A DNA stretch of 6,772 nt from positions 1 through 6,772 of the forward strand of contig PWQB01000171.1 in assembly GCA_003556955.1 (NCBI GenBank), given 5' to 3'. The stretch is from Nostocaceae cyanobacterium CSSed10_463m (GTDB taxonomy: Bacteria > Cyanobacteriota > Cyanobacteriia > Cyanobacteriales > Nostocaceae). This document shows, piece by piece, positions 1-6,471 of this stretch (position 1 is its first letter; each line of letters starts with the position of its first letter). A model generated the notes under the pieces. The model was given only the letters and a program-made list of their open reading frames with translations. It searched no databases and was not told where the DNA came from. The translations under genes and the position numbers were made by a program.

Positions 1-3
1 AGT

Positions 4-294
4 TTCCATATCCCGCCAGAGAATAAATTCTCTGTCTCATAGCAAAAGTCAGTTGAAACTGACTCAAAGGCAATTGTCTCTAAAAGACGCTACACGGCTT
101 TTCAAACGTCTGTGTTCCGCCTATGCTTTTGGCGATCGCACAATTTATGGCAGGATTAAAAATATCATACTTCCCATCTCCCGCGATTCTAGTAAAAATC
201 ACCGCCACCTACAAAAAGCTGTATAAATCTTATAGTCCGTTTCAACGGACTTCTGCTATAAGACAGAGAATTTATTCTCTGGCGGGATATGGAA
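4..294. repeat. Long inverted repeat with nested palindromes, MITE-like
   Basis: Bases 4-37 are the exact reverse complement of 261-294 (34 bp). With four mismatches the pairing extends to 4-64 against 234-294 (61 bp). Each arm holds two smaller palindromes: CAGAGAATAAATTCTCTG at 17-34 (partner 264-281) and AGTCAGTTGAAACTGACT at 47-64 (partner 234-251, with C-G replacing A-T at one stem position). The 169-base centre (65-233) contains a HIP1 octamer at 132-139 and no convincing gene. I recognise this style of hairpin pair as a dispersed repeat of filamentous cyanobacteria. Two copies in opposite orientation could be one mobile-type element or two insertions. The left arm lies three bases from the window edge, so the outer boundary is not visible. 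Confidence 0.8.
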
Positions 295-338
295 TAGGCG
301 CTGATGACAAATAATTAGTCACTGTTCACTGATTTAAA

Positions 339-413
339 TGGACGTACTCGGACTCGAACCGAGGAACCTCTACGATGTCAACGTAGCGCTCTAACCAACT
401 GAGCTATACGTCC
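339..413 (-). tRNA. tRNA-Val (anticodon GAC)
   Basis: On the minus strand a full cloverleaf can be folded: acceptor stem GGACGTA/TACGTCC with discriminator A, D arm GCTC-AGTTGGTTA-GAGC, anticodon stem CTACG/CGTAG around loop TTGACAT, and T arm CTCGG-TTCGAGT-CCGAG. The anticodon is GAC, which reads valine codons GUC and GUU. The 3' CCA is not encoded, so it must be added by the CCA-adding enzyme. My count gives a six-base variable loop (AGGTTC), one more than usual. The gene stands alone and is transcribed away from the downstream dehydrogenase gene. Confidence 0.96.
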
Positions 414-431
414 TTAACCACACGAAAATCT

Positions 432-460
432 AAGATAACATATATTTCACAGAAAAGCAA
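432..460 (-). promoter_or_regulatory. Probable promoter of the tRNA-Val gene
   Basis: Reading the minus strand, TTGCTT (455-460) and TATCTT (432-437) are separated by 17 bases, which fits a sigma70-type promoter. The predicted start would be roughly ten bases or a little more before the mature tRNA 5' end at 413, leaving a short leader for RNase P to remove. The assignment rests on motif and spacing only. Confidence 0.5.
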
Positions 461-520
461 ATATTAATTTTCATGCCGTCAGTTCCTAGATGCAAGGCGG
501 ACTATCCTTTATGTTTTTGC

Positions 521-572
521 TTGTAGTAATTGCTCTCAGCCCTGATTTTGAGGACTAAAGTCCTGACTACAA
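521..572. repeat. Short dispersed palindromic repeat
   Basis: TTGTAGT (521-527) and ACTACAA (566-572) form the ends of a 52-base imperfect inverted element. Inside it lies a perfect hairpin, AGGACT-AA-AGTCCT (551-564). I recognise this type of sequence as a recurrent intergenic repeat of heterocystous cyanobacteria. It sits between the tRNA promoter and the SDR promoter and could act as a weak bidirectional transcription barrier, but no T run follows. Confidence 0.6.
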
Positions 573-618
573 ACTTCAAATAATATGCCTGTGGCGTAAA
601 TCCTAAGTCTGTTAAAAG

Positions 619-647
619 TTGTAGAAATCATTTTAAAAACTTATAAT
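619..647 (+). promoter_or_regulatory. Probable promoter of the SDR gene
   Basis: TTGTAG (619-624) and a perfect TATAAT (642-647) are separated by 17 bases. Transcription would begin near 654, giving a leader of about 22 bases before the ATG at 676. This is the strongest consensus-type promoter in the window. There is no canonical Shine-Dalgarno in the leader; only GAG at 672-674 is purine-rich and it is too close to the start codon. Confidence 0.55.
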
Positions 648-675
648 ATTGATAATAATTTCTTAAATATCGAGA

Positions 676-1452
676 ATGCGAACTGCTTTAATAACTGGTG
701 CATCTAGCGGGATAGGTAAAGCTTTTGCTGAGGAATTAGCCGCAAGTCAGACAAACCTGGTGTTAGTTTCTCGTTCCGCAGAAAAACTGAATCAACTAGC
801 AAAAAAATTACAAGACCAATACAATATTCAAGTAGATGTTATAGTTAAAGATTTAACAGAACCTGATGCACCTGCGGCGGTGTTTGATGCTACTAAAACT
901 AAGGGTTTAACCATTGATTTATTAATCAATAATGCTGGTTTTGGTGACTATGGTGATTTTGCCCAAAGTGACAGAGAACGACAAATTAAAATTGTCCAAC
1001 TTAACGTTTTAGCATTGGTAGATTTAACTCATAAATTTTTGCCCCTTATGCGTCAACGTCATTCTGGGGGAATCATTAACGTGTCCTCAATTACGGCATT
1101 TCAACCCATACCCTATCTTTCTGTGTATGCTGCCAGTAAAGCTTTTATTCTCAGTTTCAGTGAGGCACTTTGGGCAGAAAATCGCCCCTATGGTGTGCGT
1201 GTCCTAGCTACCTGTCCAGGGCCAATAGAAACAAACTTTTTTGTAGAAGCTAATTTTCCGGCAACTTTAGCAGCAAATACTGATAAGGCTTATTCTTCTG
1301 AGGAAGTTGTGCGTGAATCATTAAAGGCTTTAGCAAAGCATCAACCAACACTGGTTATAGGTGACATTAAAACTCAAATCAGAAGTACATTGGCTCGATT
1401 AGTACCACGAAAAATTCTATTGAATATGTTAGCCAGAAATTTTAAAGCTTAA
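676..1452 (+). CDS. Classical short-chain dehydrogenase/reductase (SDR)
   Basis: This 258-residue protein has the standard length and motifs of a classical SDR oxidoreductase. The Rossmann glycine motif TGASSGIG is at residues 7-14, the NNAG motif at 85-88, and the catalytic set is N110, S138, Y151 and K155 (YAASK). R33 after the second beta strand suggests NADP(H) rather than NAD(H), which is inference. There is no signal peptide or membrane helix, so it should be cytosolic. The overall pattern, including the segment LSFSEALWAE after the active site, resembles the broad DltE/YqjQ-like group (COG0300), whose substrates are mostly unknown. The start at 676 is right because the Rossmann motif begins six residues later and the promoter lies just upstream. 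The gene appears monocistronic, since about 240 bases without genes follow. The specific substrate cannot be read from the sequence. Confidence 0.93.
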   Translation: MRTALITGASSGIGKAFAEELAASQTNLVLVSRSAEKLNQLAKKLQDQYNIQVDVIVKDLTEPDAPAAVFDATKTKGLTIDLLINNAGFGDYGDFAQSDRERQIKIVQLNVLALVDLTHKFLPLMRQRHSGGIINVSSITAFQPIPYLSVYAASKAFILSFSEALWAENRPYGVRVLATCPGPIETNFFVEANFPATLAANTDKAYSSEEVVRESLKALAKHQPTLVIGDIKTQIRSTLARLVPRKILLNMLARNFKA

Positions 1453-1695
1453 AAAAAATATTCATGTCCGAAAATCCACTTAAGTATATCCATTAAGTAA
1501 AATTGCTCTTGTAAATTTTCGTATAGTTTATAACAATTTATAAAACTGGATTACTGTAAACACCATCAAAGTAAAAGGTTATATTAATAACAAGAAAATT
1601 TACTTATCAATTGCAAAACCACCCAGATTTTAGTGAACATAGTCATCCTCTAGCAATTCTAGTAAAGGCTGTGTTTACATTTAGTTTTTCAGAGA
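1453..1695. other. AT-rich gap before the sensor kinase, no gene seen
   Basis: No open frame of note is present. A weak hairpin (ACTTAA 1478-1483 with TTAAGT 1493-1498) follows the SDR stop codon but has no T run, so a terminator is not established. I find no promoter with good spacing for the sensor-kinase operon. The best match, TTTACA (1674-1679) with TGTTAT (1697-1702), overlaps the possible ATG at 1696 and leaves almost no leader. Confidence 0.5.
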
Positions 1696-1719
1696 ATGTT
1701 ATCGTCAATAGGTTTTTTC

Positions 1720-1856
1720 ATGGAACTTCTAGATAATTTTTTTTTCCTAGTCAGTTTATTCCTCACGGACATTGCTATCTCTGGAAATCAGAATTAGTCT
1801 GGTTACACGTTACTGCTGATTCCTTAACGGCTCTTGCCTACTATTCTATTCCAGTC
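1720..1856 (+). pseudogene. Out-of-frame 5' end of the ethylene-receptor-type kinase
   Basis: The ATG at 1720 has AGG at 1710-1712 with a 7-base spacer and opens with MELLDNFF. It then runs through nine T and stops at TAG 1795-1797 after 25 codons. One base later in register, the same DNA from 1746 encodes [10 protein letters not shown] and then [13 protein letters not shown], which is the conserved first transmembrane segment of ethylene receptors. It continues without a stop into the ATG at 1857. A tenth T would join the two frames and add 46 residues to the kinase. The added part includes D34, Y41, I44 and P45, matching ETR1 D25, Y32, I35 and P36. An alternative ATG at 1696 is in the same frame as 1720 and would add eight residues. 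Between the T run and 1857 there is no ATG, GTG or TTG in the kinase frame. Confidence 0.85.
1737..1745 (+). repeat. Homopolymer T9 at the frameshift
   Basis: Nine consecutive T lie between codon six of the putative start and the conserved receptor sequence. Runs of this length are prone to replication slippage, RNA polymerase slippage and sequencing error. The run is exactly where the reading frame changes, and one extra T (or two fewer) restores the full receptor. Confidence 0.9.
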
Positions 1857-3671
1857 ATGCTGGTTTATTTTGTCCGCAAACGAAGAGATGTCCCCTTCGG
1901 TGGGATCTTCTTGATGTTTAGCGCATTTATTGTTGCTTGCGGTACAACCCATATCATGAATGTCTGGACGCTTTGGTATCCGACTTATTGGCTATCGGGT
2001 TTAATTAAAGCTATTATGGCTTTTGTTTCTGTGTTGACAGCTATAGAATTGTTTTCATTAATACCTAAAGCACTGAGTCTGCCTAGTCATTCCCAATTAG
2101 AGGCGGTAAACAACCAACTAGCAAATGAAATTACTGAACGCAAACGCACAGAACAGGTGCTAAGAGAAAGTGAGCAACGCTGGGAGTTAGCTTTACGTGG
2201 TAATAATGATGGTATTTGGGATTGGAATGTGAAAACCAATGAGGTTTTCTTTTCAACTCGGTGCAAACAAATGCTCGGTTATGAAGAAGAAGAGATTTCC
2301 CCCCATTTCAATGAATGTATGAAGCGGGTACATCCAGATGACCGCAACATGGTAATCACAGCAGTGGAAAATCATTTTTCTGGAATCACGCCATTTTACA
2401 CTAATGAGCATCGCTTGTTATGTAAAGACGGTACTTACAAATGGATTTTGGATCGGGGTCAAGCGCTCTGGGATGACAATGGTAATGTAGTGCGTATGGT
2501 GGGTTCACATACTGATATTACTGAGCGCAAGCAAGCAGAGGAAGCTTTAAGCAATTTATTAGAGCAACTAGAAACTATAGTGGAACAGCGCACGGTAGAG
2601 TTAACAAGAATCAACGATTCACTACAAATAGAAATCACCGAACGTGAGCGCATAGAGAATGCATTAAGAGAAAGTGAACAGCAATTTCGAGCAGCATTTC
2701 ATCAAGCGGCTGTTGGTATTGCTCATGTCGGTATCAATGGACAGTGGCTATTGGTTAACCAAAAACTTTGCGATATTGTTGGTTACACATCTGAGGAACT
2801 ACAGTTTCTGACTTTCCAAGATATTACCCACCCAGATGATCTTGATATTGACCTCAATTATGTTAACCAGGTTTTAGCTGGTGAAATTGAAAATTATTCG
2901 CTAGAAAAACGCTATTTTCGGAAAAATGGTGCTATTGTCTGGGTCAATATCACAGTATCTTTAATGCGCGAATCTTCTGGTGAACCAAAGTATTTTATTT
3001 CTGTTGTCGAAGATATTAGCGATCGCAAGCACGATCATGAGCAGATTCAAGCATCACTTGTAGAAAAAGAAGTACTGTTAAAAGAGATTTATCATCGCGT
3101 TAAAAATAATTTACAAGTGATTTCTAGCCTGCTAAATTTGCAATCTGCATATATCCAAGATGCAGAAGATATGGCAATATTTCAGCAAAGTCAACAGCGC
3201 ATTGCCTCAATGGCTTTAGTTCATGAAAAGATGTATCAATCACCAGATTTAGCCAAGATAGACTTAAGAGAGTATGTCCAAGATTTAGTTTCTACTTTAT
3301 GTGCTTCCTACGAATTAAATACAGATTTAATTGACATAAATATTTATGTTGATCAAAGGATTTTTTTGGGATTAGATACAGCTATTCCTTGTAGTTTAAT
3401 TATTCATGAACTTGTTTCTAATTCCTTGAAACACGCATTTGCCGGAGATAGATCAGGTGAAATTAACATTGAAATTCGATATAGTTCAGCACATGAAATT
3501 TTACTGATAGTTAGGGATAACGGTGTTGGTTTACCACCAAACTTCGATTTTAAAAATACAGCATCACTAGGCTGGGAGCTAATAGATGCTTTAAGCAGTC
3601 AGCTTTCAGGAGATATCACGATTAATAGTGATAGTGGAGTAGAATTTAAAATAAATTTTCCGCTAGTATAA
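1857..3671 (+). CDS. Ethylene-receptor-type sensor histidine kinase (PAS-PAS-HisKA_2)
   Basis: The open frame encodes 604 residues; the natural N-terminus is displaced by the upstream T9 frameshift and the restored protein would be 650. Residues 1-70 contain the second and third transmembrane helices of an ethylene-binding domain (about 17-35 and 45-65). C28 and H32 in CGTTH match the copper ligands C65 and H69 of plant ETR1. A coiled-coil linker (80-110) leads to PAS1 (about 104-222), a second linker (226-272), PAS2 (about 272-390), a HisKA_2 dimerisation domain with phospho-acceptor H413 ([10 protein letters not shown]), and a HATPase domain with N box [12 protein letters not shown] (517-528) and G1 box DNGVGLP (554-560). 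The two linkers are near-duplicates (ITERKRTEQ at 92-100, ITERERIEN at 260-268), suggesting internal duplication of a linker-PAS block. Unlike Synechocystis Slr1212 (SynEtr1/UirS), I see no phytochrome-type GAF domain. The next gene follows after 15 bases and is the likely phosphotransfer partner. Without its first helix the shortened product would probably not bind ligand. Confidence 0.9.
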   Translation: MLVYFVRKRRDVPFGGIFLMFSAFIVACGTTHIMNVWTLWYPTYWLSGLIKAIMAFVSVLTAIELFSLIPKALSLPSHSQLEAVNNQLANEITERKRTEQVLRESEQRWELALRGNNDGIWDWNVKTNEVFFSTRCKQMLGYEEEEISPHFNECMKRVHPDDRNMVITAVENHFSGITPFYTNEHRLLCKDGTYKWILDRGQALWDDNGNVVRMVGSHTDITERKQAEEALSNLLEQLETIVEQRTVELTRINDSLQIEITERERIENALRESEQQFRAAFHQAAVGIAHVGINGQWLLVNQKLCDIVGYTSEELQFLTFQDITHPDDLDIDLNYVNQVLAGEIENYSLEKRYFRKNGAIVWVNITVSLMRESSGEPKYFISVVEDISDRKHDHEQIQASLVEKEVLLKEIYHRVKNNLQVISSLLNLQSAYIQDAEDMAIFQQSQQRIASMALVHEKMYQSPDLAKIDLREYVQDLVSTLCASYELNTDLIDINIYVDQRIFLGLDTAIPCSLIIHELVSNSLKHAFAGDRSGEINIEIRYSSAHEILLIVRDNGVGLPPNFDFKNTASLGWELIDALSSQLSGDITINSDSGVEFKINFPLV

Positions 3672-3686
3672 AGAAAGTTTGATGAC

Positions 3687-5219
3687 ATGATGAAAGACAC
3701 TAAAATTGTCATAGTAGAAGATGAAGCTATTGTTGCCAAAGATTTACATAATCGGCTGCAAAAATTTGGTTGCATAGTTTCTGGTATTGCATCCTCTGGA
3801 CAGGAGGCGATTAATAAGACTTTAGAATTTTGTCCAGATTTAGTGTTAATGGATATTAGATTGAAAGGGCAAATAGACGGTATAGAAGCAGCTCACGAAA
3901 TTCATAAACATTTGGATATTCCCATAATTTATTTAACTGCTTATGCTGATGATAAAACTTTAAATCGGGCGAAAATAACTGAACCTTTTGGCTATTTACT
4001 CAAACCTTTTAAAGAAAGAGAGCTACAAATAAATATTGAAATGGCGCTGACTAAACATAAATTAGAAAAACAATTAAAAACACATCAAAAATGGTTATCT
4101 ACACTCCTGAATAGTATGAGCGATGGAGTAATTTCTAGCGACGTTGAAGAATTAGTCACTTTTATGAATCCTGTTGCTGAAAGTCTCACAGGGTGGAAAC
4201 AAGAAGAAGCCTACGGGAAAAATTCATCAGAAGTATTCAATATTACCGATGCAGAAACTCGTCAACCTGTGGAAAATCCACTAAAAAAAGTATTGCAAGG
4301 GGGGACTATAGTTAGTTTACCTGGAGAAACAATACTGATTTCTCGAAATGGTGCAGAAATTCCCATTGATGACAGAGTTGCAGCAATTAGAGATGATCAA
4401 GATCGGATTACGGGTGCTGTATTAATTTTCCGAGACATGACTGAGCGCAAACAGGCTATGGAGGCGCGTCAAAAACAATTGGAGCAAGAGCAGCTTGTAG
4501 CGCAGTTAGCACAAATCAATCAACTCAAAAATGAGTTTCTAAATTTATTGTCCCATGAATTGCGATCGCCTTTGAGCAATATGAAGGTGATGATTCAAAT
4601 ATTACAAATGTCGATCATCTCGGAAGAAAATCAGCGTTATTTAGAAATATTGTCAGTTGAGTGCGATCGGGAAATGGCACTTATTAATGATTTACTAGAT
4701 TTACAGCGCTTAGAAGCTCAAGCTTGTCCGTTAATTACCCCAGATGTCTTGGTTTTAGAACAGTGGATACCTTGGATAATTGAGCCGTTTCAAGTCCGGG
4801 TTCAAGAACATCAGCAAACTTTACAGCTAAATCTTCCCTCAAATCTACCATCACTATTCTCAGACAGTACTAGCTTAGAGCGAATCATAGCAGAATTACT
4901 GAATAATGCCTGCAAATATACTCCGTCTGGTGGTGAAATTATCCTGAGTGTAGATCATAACTCCTCGGAAATACCCCCCAAAACCATCATCACTATTCGC
5001 AATTCCTTAGAAATTCCCCCAGCAGAATTACCACGAATTTTTGATAAATTTTATCGCCTCCCCAATACGGACATTTGGAATCAAGGTGGTACAGGACTAG
5101 GGTTATCTATAGTACAGAAGTTAGTTGAACAACTCCAAGGTGTAATTCAAGTGGAAAGTGGCGAAGGATGGACAACTTTCAGGCTGGTATTGACTGATTT
5201 AATTGTTACTACCAGTTAG
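3687..5219 (+). CDS. Hybrid response regulator-histidine kinase (REC-PAS-HisKA-HATPase)
   Basis: This 510-residue soluble protein begins with a receiver domain (about 5-120): acidic pair E11/D12, phospho-acceptor D56, T84 and K106, all intact. A PAS domain follows (about 137-250, ending in MTERK), then a coiled coil (254-282), a HisKA domain with H290 in LLSHELRSP, and a HATPase domain with N box ELLNNACKYTP (403-413), F box FDKFYRL (452-458) and G2 box GGTGLGLSIV (467-476). The G1 box is degenerate: where DxGxG is expected the sequence reads RNSLEIPP (438-445). A related NSGVEIP-type variant is common in cyanobacterial hybrid kinases, as I recall, but this copy also lacks the Gly. The start at 3687 is preceded by purine-rich AAGAAAG (3671-3677), nine bases away; a second ATG at 3690 is nearly equivalent. 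Its position 15 bases after the ethylene-receptor-type kinase implies one operon, with D56 the expected target of H413. There is no DNA-binding domain, so output is through H290 or protein contacts. Confidence 0.93.
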   Translation: MMKDTKIVIVEDEAIVAKDLHNRLQKFGCIVSGIASSGQEAINKTLEFCPDLVLMDIRLKGQIDGIEAAHEIHKHLDIPIIYLTAYADDKTLNRAKITEPFGYLLKPFKERELQINIEMALTKHKLEKQLKTHQKWLSTLLNSMSDGVISSDVEELVTFMNPVAESLTGWKQEEAYGKNSSEVFNITDAETRQPVENPLKKVLQGGTIVSLPGETILISRNGAEIPIDDRVAAIRDDQDRITGAVLIFRDMTERKQAMEARQKQLEQEQLVAQLAQINQLKNEFLNLLSHELRSPLSNMKVMIQILQMSIISEENQRYLEILSVECDREMALINDLLDLQRLEAQACPLITPDVLVLEQWIPWIIEPFQVRVQEHQQTLQLNLPSNLPSLFSDSTSLERIIAELLNNACKYTPSGGEIILSVDHNSSEIPPKTIITIRNSLEIPPAELPRIFDKFYRLPNTDIWNQGGTGLGLSIVQKLVEQLQGVIQVESGEGWTTFRLVLTDLIVTTS

Positions 5220-5396
5220 AACATTTGTGTCTACAAAATTATCTTTGTGAGGATAAACTGATCTTTTATCAACCAGGTCAAAAATCATTTGAACTGAAAG
5301 ATAAAAACAATACTAGGTTTCATTGACTGTCACCTTATTGCAGAAAATGCCTTATCATAGTACGAAATATTTGAATACATCCTTTAGGGAGATGAC

Positions 5397-5481
5397 TATA
5401 CTAAAAGGTAGGTTTACATTAATTTTGGTGTGTCGAATAACTGCTTTCTATGGAGGTTTAGCTAAATGCTAAACCTTTTTT
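5397..5481 (+). ncRNA. Candidate small RNA, unit 1
   Basis: A TATACT box (5397-5402) would start a transcript near 5409 that ends at the strong terminator hairpin 5454-5476, giving about 73 bases. A -35 element at standard spacing is not obvious (TTGAAT at 5371-5376 is 20 bases away). The alternative is that this is simply the read-through terminator of the kinase operon, whose stop codon lies 234 bases upstream. Confidence 0.35.
5454..5481 (+). terminator. Rho-independent terminator, 9-bp stem
   Basis: AGGTTTAGC (5454-5462) pairs perfectly with GCTAAACCT (5468-5476) around loop TAAAT, and T5476-5481 forms the tail. The layout closely matches the hairpin at 5898-5918: same total span of paired region, same GCTAA at the stem-loop junction, and G-C pairs replaced by A-T pairs on both sides of the stem. 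Confidence 0.75.
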
Positions 5482-5750
5482 ATGCTCATATATGTAATTT
5501 GTTGAACAATTAGGAACTATACCCTTATTTTACATGAAATTCCCTCTCATATAATGTGGATTTAAATAGACTAATTTGAGTTCAGGATAAAATTAAGTTA
5601 CTATATCAATTAAAATTGATACTCAATACTCTCTTATTTTTTGAAATATAAGCATCTAGTTAGATTTATGAAAAAATTTAAGTATTGTAATGTGCATAAT
5701 GTAATAGGACATAGAAAAAGTCTAAAAACCATCCACAACAAGCATTTCAA

Positions 5751-5770
5751 TTTTGACTTTTGACTTTTGC
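5751..5770 (+). repeat. TTTTGAC heptamer tandem repeat (STRR-like)
   Basis: Two full copies of TTTTGAC (5751-5757, 5758-5764) are followed by a partial TTTTGC copy. Short heptamer tandem repeats of this kind are characteristic of heterocystous cyanobacteria. The array supplies two TTGACT -35-like hexamers, but spacing to TATAGT (5779-5784) is 13 or 20, so promoter function is doubtful. Confidence 0.6.
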
Positions 5771-5831
5771 TATATTCCTATAGTAATCTCTATAAGTTAT
5801 TATCAGATTTAAATTTTTAGATATAACGTAT

Positions 5832-5866
5832 AGATAGATACAACTTAATCTCAAGATCATTAAAAT
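5832..5866 (+). promoter_or_regulatory. Candidate promoter of small RNA unit 2
   Basis: AGATAGAT (5832-5839) lies 40 bases before the conserved unit start at 5872, and a -10-like TAAAAT (5861-5866) lies six bases before it. The same AGATAGAT box occurs 39 bases before the second copy of the unit (6433-6440), while most of the sequence between differs. That conservation suggests a factor-binding or -35-replacing element. Confidence 0.4.
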
Positions 5867-5871
5867 CACAA

Positions 5872-5925
5872 GATATGGTAAACTCTTGGTATATATGGGC
5901 TTGGCTAATAGTCAAGCCTATTTTG
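5872..5925 (+). ncRNA. Candidate small RNA, repeated unit copy A
   Basis: The first 25 bases (5872-5896, beginning GATATGGTAAAC) are 23/25 identical to 6472-6496, and both copies then run into a hairpin starting GGCTTGGCT followed by a T-rich tail. Copy A has an 8-bp stem with one G-U pair (GGCTTGGC 5898-5905 with GTCAAGCC 5911-5918). The transcript would be about 55 bases. A tiny frame (ATG 5875, 20 codons beginning MVNSWYIW) runs through the hairpin but has no Shine-Dalgarno. I cannot name the RNA family. Tandem small RNAs such as NsiR1 upstream of hetF are a known precedent in this group, but identity with NsiR1 is not shown. Confidence 0.5.
5898..5924 (+). terminator. Terminator-like hairpin of unit A
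   Basis: GGCTTGGC (5898-5905) pairs with GTCAAGCC (5911-5918) around loop TAATA, followed by TATTTT and, six bases later, a further T6 run (5930-5935). It resembles a Rho-independent terminator with a slightly interrupted T tail. Confidence 0.65.
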
Positions 5926-5941
5926 TGTATTTTTTAATTAT

Positions 5942-6055
5942 TAGGACTTATGCAAAATTAACGTAATTATGTCATGACGTTGGCGTTAGCCTTCCCGCAG
6001 GGTACGATACTCTGCGTTCCGGTCGCAATGACAAATTTTGCTTACGTAAGTCCTG
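5942..6055. mobile_element. Small MITE-like element
   Basis: Terminal inverted repeat AGGACTTA (5943-5950)/TAAGTCCT (6047-6054) is followed inward by GCAAAATT (5952-5959)/AATTTTGC (6034-6041). The outside is flanked by ATTAT on both sides (5937-5941 and 6056-6060), a possible 5-bp target duplication, though the region is AT-rich. The interior is distinctly GC-rich and contains GGCGTTAGCCTTCCCGCAGG (5982-6001), a sequence type I recognise as a common interspersed repeat in Nostocales. At about 114 bases it encodes nothing and would depend on a transposase elsewhere. It lies between candidate small RNA units and accounts for part of the spacing. Confidence 0.65.
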
Positions 6056-6138
6056 ATTATATCCTTACTCAATTCTTATCCAAAGGAAAAAAATATTTTG
6101 CCATACTATCATAAATCAATTAAATTTTCTATATATCA

Positions 6139-6237
6139 ATAGGTACGGTAAATAAATTGTGTGCCGTGCTATTATTCAATTCACTAATGCCTGAAAAACA
6201 TATATCTACCCTGGAGTCAAATCCGGGGTTTTCTTTT
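6139..6237 (+). ncRNA. Candidate small RNA, unit 3
   Basis: A 5' hairpin (6139-6148 with 6164-6172, 9 bp with one bulged G and one G-U pair) is followed about 35 bases later by a terminator hairpin with a T-rich tail. The string TACGGTAAA (6144-6152) recalls TATGGTAAA at the start of the repeated unit, and ATATAT precedes the terminator as it does in copies A and B. No clear promoter is seen. A 24-codon frame from ATG 6187 runs through the terminator and is probably fortuitous. Confidence 0.35.
6208..6237 (+). terminator. Rho-independent terminator of unit 3
   Basis: CCCTGGA (6209-6215) pairs with TCCGGGG (6222-6228), with one T-G pair and an outer A-T pair, around loop GTCAAA. The tail is TTTT-C-TTTT (6229-6237). 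This is the most GC-rich stem of the four terminator-like hairpins. Confidence 0.7.
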
Positions 6238-6432
6238 GGAAAAAGCGGATTTTTATCATAAATTTATGAAACTTAGATGAAATATGACTAGAGTATAGTA
6301 ATGTTCTCTGTTTTTCAAAGCAGAAGCTAATATTCCTGAATTATTCAATAATTCTGTGATGTTCCCATCAGTTATTGAGGATTGCTACATGAGGCGCACT
6401 ATCATATTTTAAAATATTTGTCCACAACTTGA

Positions 6433-6465
6433 AGATAGATGAAATAATATAAGTTTATATATAAA
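6433..6465 (+). promoter_or_regulatory. Candidate promoter of small RNA copy B
   Basis: AGATAGAT (6433-6440) is 39 bases before the unit start at 6472 and TATAAA (6460-6465) is six bases before it, mirroring copy A. The 11-mer TAGATGAAATA (6436-6446) also occurs at 6274-6284, where no unit with a clear hairpin follows. Confidence 0.4.
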
Positions 6466-6471
6466 TTAGCT

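Noticed and set aside
123..314. 63-codon plus-strand open frame
   Set aside because: It runs from the centre of the inverted repeat through its right arm, has no ribosome site and no recognisable family, and its C-terminal part is simply translated palindrome.
1478..1498. Possible terminator after the SDR gene
   Set aside because: The stem is six A/T-dominated pairs with a nine-base loop and no T run follows.
1674..1702. TTTACA/TGTTAT promoter (17-base spacer) for the kinase operon
   Set aside because: It would start transcription about ten bases before ATG 1720 and downstream of ATG 1696, leaving no room for the ribosome site; the match may be chance in AT-rich DNA.
2459..2653. 64-codon minus-strand open frame
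   Set aside because: It lies wholly opposite the sensor kinase linker and PAS region and is a low-complexity Ser-rich shadow of that coding sequence.
5753..5784. Promoter from TTGACT and TATAGT
   Set aside because: Both TTGACT copies belong to the TTTTGAC heptamer repeat and the spacing (13 or 20 bases) does not suit a sigma70 promoter.
6145..6237. CRISPR array or other regularly spaced repeat in the noncoding region
   Set aside because: The hairpin units are 287-444 bases apart, only two share clear sequence identity, and there are no constant-length spacers.
6187..6261. 24-codon frame starting MPEKHISTLE
   Set aside because: It reads through the terminator hairpin and its T tail, lacks a ribosome site, and matches no small protein family I know.
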